From Cyprinodon diabolis (taxonomy: Eukaryota > Chordata > Actinopteri > Cyprinodontiformes > Cyprinodontidae), in assembly GCA_030533445.1 (NCBI GenBank), contig CM060070.1, positions 28,190,001-28,254,000 on the forward strand: 64,000 nt of DNA. The letters run 5' to 3'. The position numbers and the translations under genes were made by a program. The first letter of the stretch is position 1, and the number at the start of each line of letters is the position of its first letter. This document shows, piece after piece, positions 11,231 through 23,966 of this stretch. The notes under the pieces are model-generated. The model searched no databases. It was not told the origin of the DNA and was given only the letters and a program-made list of their open reading frames with translations.

Positions 11231-12638
11231 ACCCACAAAACGCACACACACACTGACACACAAGAGAGAGGGAGAAACATGCACAGGCATCCAGACTCAA
11301 CTAAGCAATGGTATGCATGTAAAACACACAGATGTGGAACATCCACCAGAAGCACACATTTGTGAGAGTCCACTAAGATTTTTGAGCAGAAGAAAATTGT
11401 TAAGTTATTCAGCAGCAGGATTCAACAGTTAAAAATAAACTTAGAAACCCATGATAGACATGGTGAACAAAACAATCGCAGTAATGAACAAATACAGCAT
11501 TAATCTTTAAAGTGTAGGTGCTATGAAAACAGAGTCATACTTCAAATTTAATTAAGATATATTTTTTTTGCTAATAATTGGTTGCTAATAGTAGTCGATA
11601 AAAAACAGTAGACAAATGAAATTTCTTTTTCAAAATCTGGATTTATTATCGAACGGACTCTTTAATTTATTTTACATTTTATTTCAGGCCCCTAATATTT
11701 TTTGACTCAGTTATATGCATAATAAAGGTTAGAATTATTATTTTTTTTTTACAATGCAGTAAAGTTGGGAAATAAGACAACTGATGTTAGATTAGTGTTC
11801 TGTTTAATAAGTACCTTACTCTGAGTGTGTATATATAAGTAAACAGACTAAAAAACTTACTTAAAAAATCATACAGTCTGTTTTAATTTATAATTGGATT
11901 ACAAATTAAATAAGTTGTGGTGAAAAACAGTATATGGTAAAAAAAAAAAAAAACTAAATATAAACATTTAAGAACTAATACTTATGGCCCTAAATCTCCT
12001 TTATTCAAATTAAAGAATCTCTGTGTGTAAGTAACATTCTTTAGCTCCACAAGGGACTAGAGAGAGGAAATCATTTTTGACCACTACTTGATTTCCCGGC
12101 TTCTACTTCCAAATGTGGATACGACTGCTTTCCCTACATAATCTCTGGACTTGTCTTGTCTCTCTGGGTTCATCATGCATGTCAGTTTACCCACTTGCCT
12201 GTTTTACCAACTGGCTGACTGCCTCAATGGATGCCTGTAAGCCTGCCAGGCTATAAACGAGTGCTCATCACTGTCAGCCCTTTTAGTTGCTCTTCAGAGG
12301 TTATATTAAAAAACTCACCTCACACTTTCTGATTCCATTAAAAAACAGTCTAGATGCAGTTACAGAGTCAAGTATCTTTTAATATCTGTTGAAATTCCCT
12401 TAATAGACCCTGAAATATTATAACAGAAGGGAAAATTAATACTGTTGAGAAGTTAGGAGTTGTTCGCTGTTTCTGTTAAACAAAACAGCTGCCAAATGAG
12501 TCACAACCTGATGACACCTGAACATCCATAAATGTGACCAACAGAAATTCAGTTTTTAAAGCCAAAGCCAAACAGATGAACATTCATTCCCAGTTGTGCC
12601 TTTCCTGACAAGCAGCATGAACAGAGCAAAGAACGGTC
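11231..12638. other. AT-rich DNA, nothing recognised
   Basis: Includes a short CA/GA-rich stretch near 11240-11280 and several A and T runs. No supported gene. Confidence 0.45.
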
Positions 12639-13760
12639 CAGTGCCTTGAAAGTTCACCACTTGTCATGTTAAAACCACAAACCTCTATGTAGTTTAGACG
12701 GATTTCATGTGGTAAAACAACACAAAGCAACATATAACAGAAACATGTATAACGTGAAGGAAAAGGGCATTGTTTTCAAACTTTCCATAAATAAAAATGA
12801 GTTACACCCTATTAGAATTAAGAGTATTTAATTTCATTCAGAAGTCATCTAAGTTTACAATACTGTCCACCCTTGAATAATGTGATCTTATAAATACATT
12901 TGGAATGGCCTCAGAGGGGTTTGTGGAGAACATGTTGAAACATAAAGACCAGGAAAACTAACAGATAGGAGTTAAATCAAAGTTAATTTAAAATTTAATA
13001 ATAGCTAAGTTATATAGCTATTTATCAACTCTTCAATTCAGTTTATCATCTGAAAGACTATGGCACAACTGCAAACCTACCCAGAGCTGACTGTCCACCT
13101 AAACTGGTGGGCTGAGCAATTAGAGCAGGCAGTCATCAGAATATTAAACATAGTAACTTTGGAGGAGCAGGAGAGATTTGTTTCTTAAGTGGCAGAAACA
13201 GTTATTGGATCTGCCTCTGGTCTCTACACACCACAGTGTGGCCTTTATGGAACAGTTAAAAAAAATGACATGGATGAAAAAAAAAGAAGTAACAAACATC
13301 ACAACTACAAGACTGTGGGGGACCTAGAAAAAGTATGAGAATGTGCTCTACTCAGCTGAAAGCCAAATTTTAGTTTTTGGACTATATGAAATAATGTGTG
13401 TTTGGAAAACATTATGTTGTGAGAATGCTTGTATTATGGAGGGGCAAGGATGAATACAGGACCTGTTCTATACCTACACTACCCTACCAACACTTAACAG
13501 TTGTTGTTAAGTGTTGTACACTTAAGCATTGGTACATATTAGACTGGTTTAATCAAAGTCCACAGCTAAAGACAGTTGAGTATTGGTGGCAAAATATATT
13601 CCACTAATCTGAGCTTTAGGTATTGTGGCAAAAACTAGGTCAAAATGTTGATCTCTGGATGTGCAAAACCAGCAGAGCTACACCCATGAATTGCACCTAA
13701 AGTTTCAGGTAAAAGGAGTTCCCACAAAAAATGAGGAGAAGCTGAATAAAAATGCAAACT
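12639..13760 (+). mobile_element. Dead Tc1-like transposon
   Basis: The left end, CAGTGCCTTGAAAGTTCACC, resembles the terminus of a fish Tc1 family. The forward strand then shows scattered pieces of its transposase in the right order: a decayed DNA-binding region near 13070-13140, a GGAGGAGCAGGAGAGATTTG stretch, and near 13536-13600 the reading DWFNQSPQLKTVEYWWQ, which corresponds to the family's [13 protein letters not shown] box (the third catalytic residue region). Stops, frameshifts and indels are everywhere, so this is old and inactive. The right terminus is not clear. Confidence 0.7.
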
Positions 13761-15207
13761 ATTCTTTTAAAATTCTGTCTGTAAAGGCTGATTTAAAACT
13801 TATATGATCCCCCCCTTCACTTCATAATCAAATTGCAGAGTTTAATCAACAGAGCAAATCCAGAAATCTCTTTAAAGTAGAAAAAAAATATATATTTTTT
13901 AACTTCTAAGAATAAAAAAAAAATCATATTTAATTTTACCACTATATTGATATAACCAACTTTTTAGGGGTTTCTTTGTATTACATGTTCTTTACAGGGT
14001 CTTAGGCTTCAGCAGTATTACAATTAGATATTCAAATAAATATTGTGCTAATATTATCAATATTTTTTTAACTAAAGCATGACAAAACTAACAGATCATA
14101 CAACAGAAGATGTAATTTTAATACAGTAGTCAAAGTGCTTTAAGGTCATATTTTCAGTTTGAATGTGAAAATCTGTGTAGTTTTGCAAGCAGCAAGATTA
14201 CTTCATTTGACCAGTGGAAAACACCCATCCTCAAACTGATCTGTAGGGGACACTGTAAAGTTTCAAGTTTTTTTATGTAAGTTTTTAAAATACATCAGAC
14301 GGGCTGATCACCCTTTCTATAGAGGAGCAGAAAAGGAATAATACACAAACCAGTTGTTTATTTTCAATAAAATCCACTTTATTACCTTGAACATTTAAGA
14401 GGGGACTTTGAACAGGATGTTAGAACATGGTAAGGGTAGTTGCTCTGAATTTGCCTAACCCACCCCTACACACAGCAGACGAATGAGGGTGATTGGGAAC
14501 CTTTAACTGAGGAAGGTCAAAGTCTCCTTCCTTTACAAGTTGTTACAACATGAATGAGAGCACAGAGAAAAGCAGGGAGGTGGGGAAAAGAGTGACTAGG
14601 TAAGCATGGAGGGAGAGGAAGTGAAGGGTGTAGTTTTTCTCAGCTACAGCACCTCAAAGCAAGGTAAGAGGTGGGGCCCTGGGGGCAGGGCAGGCAGGGT
14701 GGTCAGCAAGATCGCAGATCTGTGTGTGTTAATGTGTGTTTTAATTGGTACGTGTGTACCCAGAAAAGTTAGAAAATAAAAAAAATGGGGTTCCGTCTGC
14801 ACAGTGACCAACCATGGGGATAATAGACAAGGCTCTCATATTTCACACAAGACTTTTGATCTGTCTTTCTTTTCCTTTTTTTGAAATACCCCTTTCTTTC
14901 CTCAGATTACTGCTTCTATTCTTGTGTCATTGTTTTTCCGCACACAGCTTACACATGCACATTCTCTGAGGTTTCACTCTTTATGGGCTGCAGAATGAGG
15001 TGTAGACCAAAATGACTGCCCTAATCGAGAAGCTGCACGAGTCCTAAAACAACAGACTGCATTTAGTTAATGTAAATCATTTCCTTTGACCATAAAATAT
15101 CCACAGCTTTAATAAAAACAGCCTTCAAGCAATGAAAGCCTAAGTGTTTCACTTCTTACTAAGAAAAACAGAGCAAGGTGAAGGATTTTTAGAGCAGAGA
15201 CATGTGA
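13761..15207. other. Unassigned AT-rich DNA
   Basis: No gene supported. Positions 14390-14760 are purine-rich and somewhat less AT-rich, with no terminal repeats. Confidence 0.45.
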
Positions 15208-15741
15208 TGAATTGGCAGTGTTGGGCACGTTACTTTGAAAAAGTAATTAGTTATAGTTACTAGTTACTTCTCCCAAAAAGTAACTGAGTTACTAACTGAG
15301 TTACTCCACAATAAAAGTAACTAGTTACTAGTAAAAGTAACTATTGCGTTACTTTTGCGTTTCTCGCCCCGTAACCCTCACCACCCAGCTCCCACCTTCT
15401 CACGGTGTGATTCAAAAGCCAGCTGAATAGAGCGGACGACAAAGACAAGAACCTGCAGAGAGTTTTGCATTTATTGCAACTCAATGCAAATGACATCAGG
15501 GGGGAAGGCGATGTGAAGTTTTTTAACAGGGCATTCAGATCTGGTGAAATTAATAACTGGGGATGTCTAATTCTGAAATCCTGTGTGTTTGGGTTGTTAT
15601 AGATACTGCAACATCTATCTATACATCTATCTATCTAGATGTATACTCTGTGTGTGACATAAAATATGGATCTCCTTCCCTGCCACAAAGGCCATCAAAT
15701 AATGTTTAAAATAAAAAATACAGTAGGTTGAAAAGGCAGAG

Positions 15742-15771
15742 CATCCATCCATCCATCCATCCATCCATCCA
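15742..15771. repeat. (ATCC)n tract inside hAT copy A
   Basis: About seven tandem ATCC units. The equivalent tract in copy B is at 38457-38492 on the other strand, so the repeat was part of the ancestral element. Confidence 0.95.
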
Positions 15772-15819
15772 GATCTCTCCCTTTCTCCATATAGGCTATC
15801 ATTTCTGGTTGTTGTCAGG

Positions 15820-16056
15820 TTAATCATTTGATCGTTCACGCTCTCCATAGTTCTCCTGTGGCGCGAGCACAGGGCGACTGTTGCGCGCCTTTAGCGAGCA
15901 TGCGCGTTTCCTGTCGCTTGCGCGGTGACTCGTACCGCCTGCGCTGTGCGGAGATGCAGAGGAAACCGTATGTGATGGGGAAACGCAGCTCGACGTAACA
16001 CCGGTATTTCCATGTGGAAAACGCTGTTTTGCTGCTGGATCCTCCTCACTCTCCAT
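15820..16056 (-). pseudogene. Small ORF inside hAT copy A, shared with copy B
   Basis: A 78-codon frame starts MESEEDPAAKQRF and ends PQENYGERERSND. It is rich in Ser, Arg and Ala, with no membrane segment or known domain. The same start and first half are kept in copy B (38170 onward), where one inserted base shifts the second half. It may be the first exon of the transposase of the autonomous parent element, kept when the rest was lost. That is inference; the conservation could equally reflect only recent common ancestry of the two copies. Confidence 0.35.
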
Positions 16057-16523
16057 CTCTCTGTGTGTGCTGTACGTTAACACCCGCCAGCAGAAACACC
16101 CACCTACCCAACTGACAGACGGAATCTCACTATACATCAGCCATTCTCATCCTCCCCTCTCTCATGACAAGGCGCGCACCTCTGGATGACCTAAAAAATA
16201 ATCTTTAATATCTCTTAAACGAAGTAGCACAAACAATATTTTTTTCTGCACAAATCTGCACTAACGTTGCACTAACCATTCAGTCTATTTGCAGTTTTTT
16301 GACGTGGGTGGGGTGTCAGCTTCACGCAGCTGCGCACGAGTCCTATCATGAAAAAAGGTTCATTGTGCGACCTGAGTAACGCGCAGTAACGGGGTGTCTG
16401 CAATGGTAACTGCGTTATAGTTACAGTCAAAGTAATTAGTTAGATTACTCGTTACTAAAAGAAGGTAACGGCGTTAGTAACGCCGTTACTTTCAACGCCG
16501 TTAGTCCCATCACTGTGAATTGG

Positions 16524-16861
16524 TTGCAAACATATCTTTTAAAATATTTTTTAACATATAAATACAAACCATTTTGTGGATTTTGGGGTCTAAAATAAAA
16601 AAAGGATGTCCTTTAATTTGGAAGATACATTCTCACAATATTGATCATATTCTCCTCTATTTCTCTTTCACTTTCATGATACATGAACGTTAAATTATTC
16701 TATTGGATGGGCCCTTGCAGAGTCATGGAGGTATTATTAGACTAGAAGGAGGGTACATGTTACACAGATTTTCTTTCATCACAGGGTTACACAAGAGCAA
16801 ATAAATAAATAAATAGACAAATGACACATCGGTACCTAAGGTATGATTGGTTACCAGAAAA
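16524..16861. other. Unassigned AT-rich DNA
   Basis: No gene or repeat recognised apart from a short (AAAT)n run near 16800. Confidence 0.45.
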
Positions 16862-17062
16862 TGTCTTACAGCCATTTAGATGAACTAATTAACCAAACAG
16901 TTATGTGTTTGAGCTATGGAAGAAAGGACGTTTACCCTAAGAAAGCATATGCATACATGGAGGAGAACATGAGAACTTAATGCTGGACAATTCCAGTGCA
17001 ACTCTCTCAACCTTCTTGCTGCAGAACAACAGCATTACCAAGTGTTTCACAGCTTGATGTAA
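16862..17062 (-). repeat. Diverged copy of the dispersed retroposon head
   Basis: It is alignable by eye with 10010-10208: AATTAACCAAACAGTTATGT, GAGGAGAACATGAGAACTTA and CTTCTTGCTGCAGAACAACA occur in the same order and spacing. It is more mutated than the 10 kb copy. Confidence 0.55.
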
Positions 17063-20000
17063 ATGGCACATTATAAAACAACTTACTACATTTCACAAAC
17101 ATTTATTCATTCAGTTTTCACATAGAAACACTTTCAAAGTATTTACAGAATCTTGGAGAAACAATTGAGGAGTGGCTTTTAGGCTGCAGCCCACATTTAA
17201 TGTAATTAGCATACAGATATATGCACCCATTCCAACATGACAGTATTATACAGAATGCTGTTATCCTTTCCTTGTATTTGTATCATTGATACTGAAATTT
17301 GTCACTGAATAGTCTTCAGTAGAATGAATGCTATCATCGACATAATTTACTTTTGAACCGCTTTTTTTAGGAGTTAAAAATTATGTTTTTGCAAATTACA
17401 TCAGTGACATAGAATGTGATTATAGATCAGATTTGATACAACTAATACATTCTTTTTCCTAATTACAATATTTAAACCAAGTCTACGATCACACTGCAGA
17501 CAAATCCAATCTTACTGTCCATATATGAATCATATCCGACCTTTTCATGGCAGTCTGAAAGGCCCAGTACAGATCTTTTCACCCTCCAAAAAAGATCTGA
17601 TTTCACCAACCTTTGTACGTGGTACTAAATCGGATAGGTATGTGATAGTTTTCTAAGCGTCTGCAGTTGTGATTTATCAGACTTTTAAATGATTGCCAAG
17701 ACTCCCACATCCAAAGACACAGTAGCAGCAGTTGCTATGGACATGTAGTGGAAGCCCTGGCAATGACTGACTCTGCAAACTGCTGTTAACAATTGTGCTG
17801 TTTTTTTCTTGCATTCCCTCTTTATTAATGCTTGCGTCATGATACTGTCGACTCGCATCAATCAAGAGTTTAATAACACTGGCACACCGCCATCCATTTT
17901 CTTGGTTATTATTATTCTCTTTTTTTTTTTTTGCAAAGATTCATTGAAAATTTCTAAAGACAGCCACATTTATCATTACTTCTGTAAATGGTGCACTGCT
18001 GTTTGATGTCAACATTCTCCTCTGCGTGCAGTTTGCTGATGTAGCTGATAAAGTCTGGATTTCAGCATATATATATACCATGAAAAAACACTGGCCCCCT
18101 TTTCAAACTCAAAGTAGATCTAAATTTTTTTTTCAAGAGAGGCTTAAAATGATGAAGTGTCTGTTCAGCTTTTATGTGCAAAAGCAGGCTATTTCATACC
18201 TTAGTTGGCAAGCTTGCATCCTACAACTTCAGTGTCATTTCTCTCTATATACAGTGGTAAACTTTATTATCTTTATCGTCGCATTAAATTCAGCCTTTTC
18301 TGCACATAGCCATCACTTATAAATTTAACAACTTCAGTAAGTTCCAGCTTGCTTCTCCATACTCTTTGGTAACTCTCACTATAAAAGTAGTTATGTTTGG
18401 GAACCAAAGCACTGAAAATACAGAAATAAAATGGCAGCAGTCCATTAAACAAACAATTTAAACATCCAATAATAAAGTACAAATGTATTACTGTAAGGGA
18501 AGTTAGACACATGTTTGTTTAATCTGCACTAAAGCAAGTTCAAAGATTTTGGTATTTAAAATACACAACCGGCTGTTTGCTGCAGTGTCATAGTCACCGC
18601 AAAGACTGCAGAGTGGTTTCAATCTTTTTGTTTAGCTCTCAGCATGAAACTGAATAAATGCAATTTACCAAAAATACCAAACCAGTCATGCAAACCAGCC
18701 GTATCTGCTGCACATTGACTCTCTGTTTAAAATGTGTTGTTTGTTTTCCTGTTAAGCTAGTGGTGTTTCTCGTTTGTCCGTAGATCCAACTGACTGTCAG
18801 TCATGTTACAGCATTTTGACGTCAGTAAGATCCACTGCTGGAGATGCAGTGTGGGAAGCTTGAAGCCACATTCAAGAACAGCTAGCTGTCATCAGACACT
18901 CCTAAACCTAAACACAAGCAGCCACAGACACTACTGCATCTCCCTTCTGCTACACTTCTACCAGCCAACCACACCAATATAAAACCAGAACATGTGTTCT
19001 TACTACTTCAGTATAACTGTTAGAAAATTGTATTAAATATCTTTTTTAGTCCCCTGTAGACTTAGTCCCCTTTGTGATTATAGGATCCTTATGTTTTAAA
19101 AGTATTTTTTTTCAGTCAGTTGCCCATAAAGAAAAACTTTAGACATAATACCTCAGATTTCAGACAATGAAGTTATTTGTCTTTGATCCAAAAGGTTAAT
19201 GAGTGAAAAACTGTGTTTGAAATCAACAGTATTAAAACCTGGAGGTGAGGGAGACGAAGGATCAGCAAGATCAAGCAACGTTGGTTGAGAAAGGTTATCA
19301 TAGATGGATTGGGCCATGACACAGTTGGACCTGCATGCTGTTTTGGACAAAGTGCTGGTTTCATGTTTGTCAGGAGCCTGTGTTGTAATACTGGTGTGGT
19401 TTTAGCAAGAGCAGTGACGCCAGCTCCTGTTCTAAGGGTGAACTCCTCTCCTGGTTCTTGACAAGTGTTGACAAGACTGGAGCTGGAAATCCAATCTAGC
19501 TTTGATACTGAACACTCATTCTGCCACTTTATGTTCCTCTTCACTAGCATCACCCCCCCACCCCCCCCTCCAAACGCCAATCCTTAAATAAATCCCTTTT
19601 AGCTGTCTAGTGTTTTCTTCAGTCAATCTCCTTTACTCAAACTTTTTACTAAGCAGAATTTTGCATGCCAAGCAGCCAAACAATCCTTCAAAACTTGTCC
19701 GTTTACATTGACTAATATGTTGACTAATATAATTAAATATAAAAATTAGGATATGAGAAAGTATCAAGACTTGAACACAGTTTTAGTGAAGGAGACAGTA
19801 GAGACAAGCTTTTTTTTTTTTAAATCAAGAAGGAAGAAGTGAAAATAATGTTGACCGCGGATGAAGTGGGGAATACTCTTACGACTTCTTCCAAAAAAAG
19901 TTAAAAAAAAAAAACAATCCACTGAACTTTGTTTCCAAGTTTGAAAAAGAAAGAAAAAAACAACCTTACACAGAGGGGGTGGACTCAGATTTTAGCTTTC

Positions 20001-20131
20001 AAAAACCTACAATGCAGCAATTGAGTTGATCCCTTCCTGCTATCATCACATTGTATGCATTACCAGTGTGCACAAACGTCTCACTAAACTAGTGGGGATG
20101 CTGTAATCTACACAAAAGTTTACGTAGTCAG
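17063..20131. other. Unassigned region
   Basis: No supported gene. 17490-18010 has repeat-like phrases (AGATCTTTTCACCCTCC, GATCTGATTTCACC) that may belong to an unidentified MITE. A C-rich homopolymer block is at about 19550-19572. Small reverse-strand frames at 19153-19580 have no certain family. One contains ADPSSPSPPGFNTVDFKHSF, which could be LINE debris but is too weak to call. Confidence 0.35.
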
Positions 20132-20652
20132 TCACATAGTCATTTCATAAATGTTAGGTATCCTCCATAAAAGGTACCTATACTCTGAGCACAGAAAATT
20201 GTGCAAGATTGTGGTCTGATTTCCTAAGAAAAGGTCATGCTTTTTAGATGTATAAACCCTTGACAGTTGGATAAAACCAAGTCCAAGTTTTGTTTTCTCT
20301 GGTACAGTACCTGACAAACTGTTGATATCCTCGAGGTGTTGCAGAAAGTGAGGCAATTTGTTTCCACAAATGCATTTAGATTTTCTTTCTCTAGCATAGC
20401 AACAACTGAGCTGATTACATCAAACACAGTGTCAGCAAAAGCAGGAGTTGGAATGTAAACAGTTGCCAAAACAACTCCAGTGAACTGTCTGAGAAAATAA
20501 TATGGACAAAAAATAACTGCCCACAGTTCAATACCTGGGCTGCAGAGATGACATTTTACAATAACAGGACACCATCTGTTGTCAACTAGCACTGCTAACC
20601 CTTCTCCCTTGGGTCTCCAGCCTTCTTTAAATCTCTGTTTTCCTGCTACCAT
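20132..20652 (-). pseudogene. LINE apurinic-type endonuclease relic
   Basis: The reverse strand reads KGEGLAVLVDNRWC, then CSPGIELWAVIFCPYYFLRQ and VVLATVYIPTPAFADTVFDV. This is the middle of the APE-type endonuclease that heads fish CR1/L2/jockey-like LINE polyproteins (family pattern GGGLAVLVNNRWC ... YIPP). A later piece, NLDLVLSN, matches the box after the endonuclease loop. The catalytic GDFN box is missing, because the segment after NAFVETNC is out of register. The copy is frameshifted and truncated. Its 5' side is interrupted by the hAT relic at 20683-21251. Confidence 0.75.
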
Positions 20653-20682
20653 GTTTCTATATTCTGGCAGGGTCTTTTTAAT

Positions 20683-21251
20683 TAGGGCTGTTGGGCAATT
20701 AATTATTCTAATTAATAGAATTTAAATTGTGCTAAATGCGCTAAAGGTACCAGAATAAAAAATTGAATTGTAAGACCACAAAATTGTAGCACATGGCTAA
20801 TCAGTCTTGCTGTGGTGACTTTGCACAACCATTTACCTGATTCGGCTAGCATGGGTTGGTAAAGTGTGCTCACGGTACAACCAGCAGATGTAGCCATATA
20901 GCTTCACCTGACATGTTTTGCGTTTAAATAATATGTCATGTTGGAGCAGCTTCGATGAATAAAGGATTCTTTTTTACAATTATTACAAACCACCTTGCAG
21001 AGGTTGGCAATCCCATCTTCATTATTTTTAAAGTAAAACTTACCATTAATTTCTTCTTGTACCGGTGGTGGCGGTTGGCAAACAGCTTTAGCTGCATTAC
21101 CACCACTTTCTGCACGGGTCATTCAGTGGCCCAAAATTCAAAAGGCTCATGCACTGAACTGACATTCAGAATAATGATAGATTTTTTTTTTTAAACCAAC
21201 TGTAATTTTCAGTGTAATTGCTTAATTTAATGGTTTGAACTGACAGCCCTA
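20683..21251 (-). mobile_element. hAT relic with BED zinc finger fragment
   Basis: The termini are an inverted pair, TAGGGCTGT at 20683 and its complement ending at 21251 (TAGGGCTGTCA on the reverse strand), a terminus I associate with teleost hAT-Ac elements. Flanking octamers TTTTTAAT and CTTTTAAT match at 7 of 8 positions, as expected for an old 8-bp duplication. The reverse strand encodes VVCNNCKKESFIHRSCSNMT followed by YYLNAKH. This is a BED-type finger (C-x2-C ... H), the N-terminal DNA-binding domain of hAT transposases. The catalytic and dimerisation parts are gone. Confidence 0.75.
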
Positions 21252-21259
21252 CTTTTAAT

Positions 21260-23966
21260 ATTTTAAAGAGCTACTTCCTGGTGTAAAAAACCCCAGCTTG
21301 CTTTGATTGTTATGGTTTTGCATCATAATACAGTTCCAAAAAGGAAGACATTAGCAATATCCTCTCAGGTGCCCAGCGTCCATCAGGAGAGATAAAAATG
21401 CATCAGAAAAGAAGCTTTGATTCACGCTACTCCAATGTGCAGCCGCTTTGAGTAGTGCTATTCTAGTAATTTAATGACATTAGTTATAATTCTTATATTT
21501 TCTTAGTTTTTTTATGCATCTAAAATGTTGTGGTTTTTATAATTGTGTTTCTGTTGTTGCTGCAGGGAAAAATGAAAGGCGCTGTACCTGATTCTGCAGA
21601 TTTTTTAAACCAATAATGAGGAGAACAGTTTGGCTTGAATTGTAAGCCCTGCCCTCAACCTTGTCCCATTGAGAAACATTTTTCCCAATCGGTGTGCAAG
21701 TTGTAACATGCACATCTCGTAATAAAAGTACTGAAAAGATACCTGACTAGGAGGACTAGTCAGTTAAGAGTCCGGATTTAGTCAAAGGTGGTCAAGCAAA
21801 GAGCTCCACTTTGAGTAGGCTGGTCCGAGATTTACATGAGCTGTATTACTTTTTACTTTTAAAATCATGTGCAGGGCCTTGAAATTATAGGAATTAAACA
21901 GAACTTGAGGTAAGGCTTTTGGAGATAGACACCACAGGTTTTATTTAAATTCTACAGATTTTTAATCATTTATAAAATAACACATATCCCAATTCAGGAG
22001 ATTTTTTAATACAAAAGAAAATTGTATAAAAACTTTCTTTTTATTGATTTTATCCGATGGATATTCCAATTAACAAACCATGCACATACCTCCCATTCAC
22101 TTTGCTTTACTCAGCAAATTGTGCTCTAGTTATCATCACCATAACTGTAAAACCCTTAAATCAGTGAATTATAAAATCTAAATGGACATAATGTGTTTAC
22201 TTGGAGAACTGAGCTTGCAAGCAAATAAATATTTATGGTTTCTGATTGCTTGCTGTTTGCTTTTCAACTCTAAATATTGTAATTATTATTATAAATATAG
22301 TAAATGGTTAGAATTTACCAATAATTGTTTTTTTCTGAGAGGGAACAGGGATGGCTACATTGACACCGAAGGCAGACTGAACCACAGACAAGATAGTGCT
22401 CAGTGTGTCCTTTAGAGGAAAGAGCAAACCATCTATCTGTAGAGGGCGCTGCTCCTTTCATCCTACCAACATGTGACTCATGCACATGGTTAGATGACTA
22501 TATCTGAAGGTTTTGATGTGTGAAGGTAGGAAGAGTGATGAGGAATTATGTTTAGTGGTACTGTAAAGAGCTGATAAGGCGAAGCCAGGCTTGGCATCCC
22601 TCTCTGCAGTAGCAAGAGGTTGGTGTTATAACAGTATCAAAATCTGATAAGGTGGGAAATACAACACATCATATCACAGCTAGATGTATTTGTTTTTCCC
22701 TGCATGTGTAGTGAACCCTGGATGACTTATTTTGCAATCCTAGAGATGATTGTTGCAAGGCAATGCATCAGGAATACGGAGAGCAATAACAGTTATTTTA
22801 AACACAGGTAGCAAAACAGAATTTAGGGTTTAGAGCCACGCCACAAGTTAATATTTAATCCGAGAATACTCAGAACTGCTGTTTGATACATGACTAAAAC
22901 TTCTGTGAATGGTATCATTCTATGCAGCTAGAGCTAAAGTTAAAAGAGTATCTATTGTCATTTAAATCTGATATGAAGTGCACAAAACTGCAACAAGTAC
23001 TCCCACTTGGTTTTATTTATTACTCAAACAAAGGGCAGAAATTTAAATCCGCGAGTAAAGGGGCTACACATTTACTTGTTGCACATACGGTATTAAGACA
23101 GGAAGTTGTGGCAGGCTGTGTTATTCCAATGCATTTGAGTAACTGATCTTGGACAATCTACGGGCAGCGTCCACCCATCAATCTTGAAATTGTTTTAGGA
23201 GATAAATCAAATACAGAATATTAGCATAAATGTCTCGAGCCAAATGATAAGTACATGGCGGAGAGAGAAATTATTTGGACTTGTTTTGTACCTAGAGGGC
23301 CAGTGTAATATGCAGTTAGTGAGAAAGTAATATATTTTCAATATTTAGCAAAGTATTTTGTAATTAAATGTGCACAAAATGTATGCACACAAATGCTTTT
23401 TTTTTTTTTTTTATTAAATAAGATTCTTAGCAGCACACCAGAGCATTGCAGAGGATAGCAATGGCAGAGTAACACTATTAGTATGTGATTTAAAAAGTAG
23501 GATTATGGTCAAAGCCCTTTAAAGGGCTACTATTGCAGGGGAAGGGCTGTAGATCCAAAAGCAGCTGTGACAAGTGGTGGACAGACAGGATGTGGTAAGT
23601 TTCTGATATCTGCTTGCTCTACCAGACTTTCTTGTGGTTGTTTGTCTGAGAGGATGAAAGGACAGGTGAGTTATAATTACATGGGTAGAGGAGAATTGCC
23701 AGCATGGACAAATGTAATATGGTGAGTTACCATGATGGTATTGCTTTTTGGGGTTTGAAACAGGAAGTAACTGAAGGATTCAAAAAAAGGTTCATAAAAA
23801 GGCTGCAGATCCTGAAATTGTAACCAGGAGAGCAATTGGATGACCAAGATTAGTGTGAAACTAGTGGAAATTAGTGGACAATCCGGCCGTGATGCTTTTG
23901 GTCTTTTATGTTAGCCTTGATGTTGTGATTAGAGGCATGGTAAGCCAAATCAGCAGTTCATAAAAT
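21260..23966. other. Unassigned AT-rich DNA
   Basis: No gene or mobile element recognised. 22430-22640 and 23160-23340 are non-repetitive and could be conserved non-coding sequence, but nothing in the bases proves it. A long T run is at about 23398-23413. Confidence 0.4.

Larger units (their letters stand above)
15216..16515 (-). mobile_element. Non-autonomous hAT element, copy A (1300 bp)
   Basis: The ends are CAGTGTTGGGC... and ...CCCATCACTG, an imperfect inverted pair of CAGTG(T/A)TGGG form. Near-terminal DNA is packed with GTTAC/GTAAC motifs in both directions. A perfect 8-bp duplication TGAATTGG flanks it (15208-15215 and 16516-16523), the length made by hAT transposases. The interior has a GC-rich segment with a small reverse-strand ORF (15820-16056), an (ATCC)n tract at 15742-15771 and no DDE domain, so it should move only in trans. 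A second copy in reverse orientation lies at 37707-39018. Strand is given by the internal ORF. Confidence 0.9.

Noticed and set aside
19153..19580. LINE 5' region on the reverse strand
   Set aside because: A short phrase is faintly LINE-like, but no catalytic motif or order of motifs could be established.
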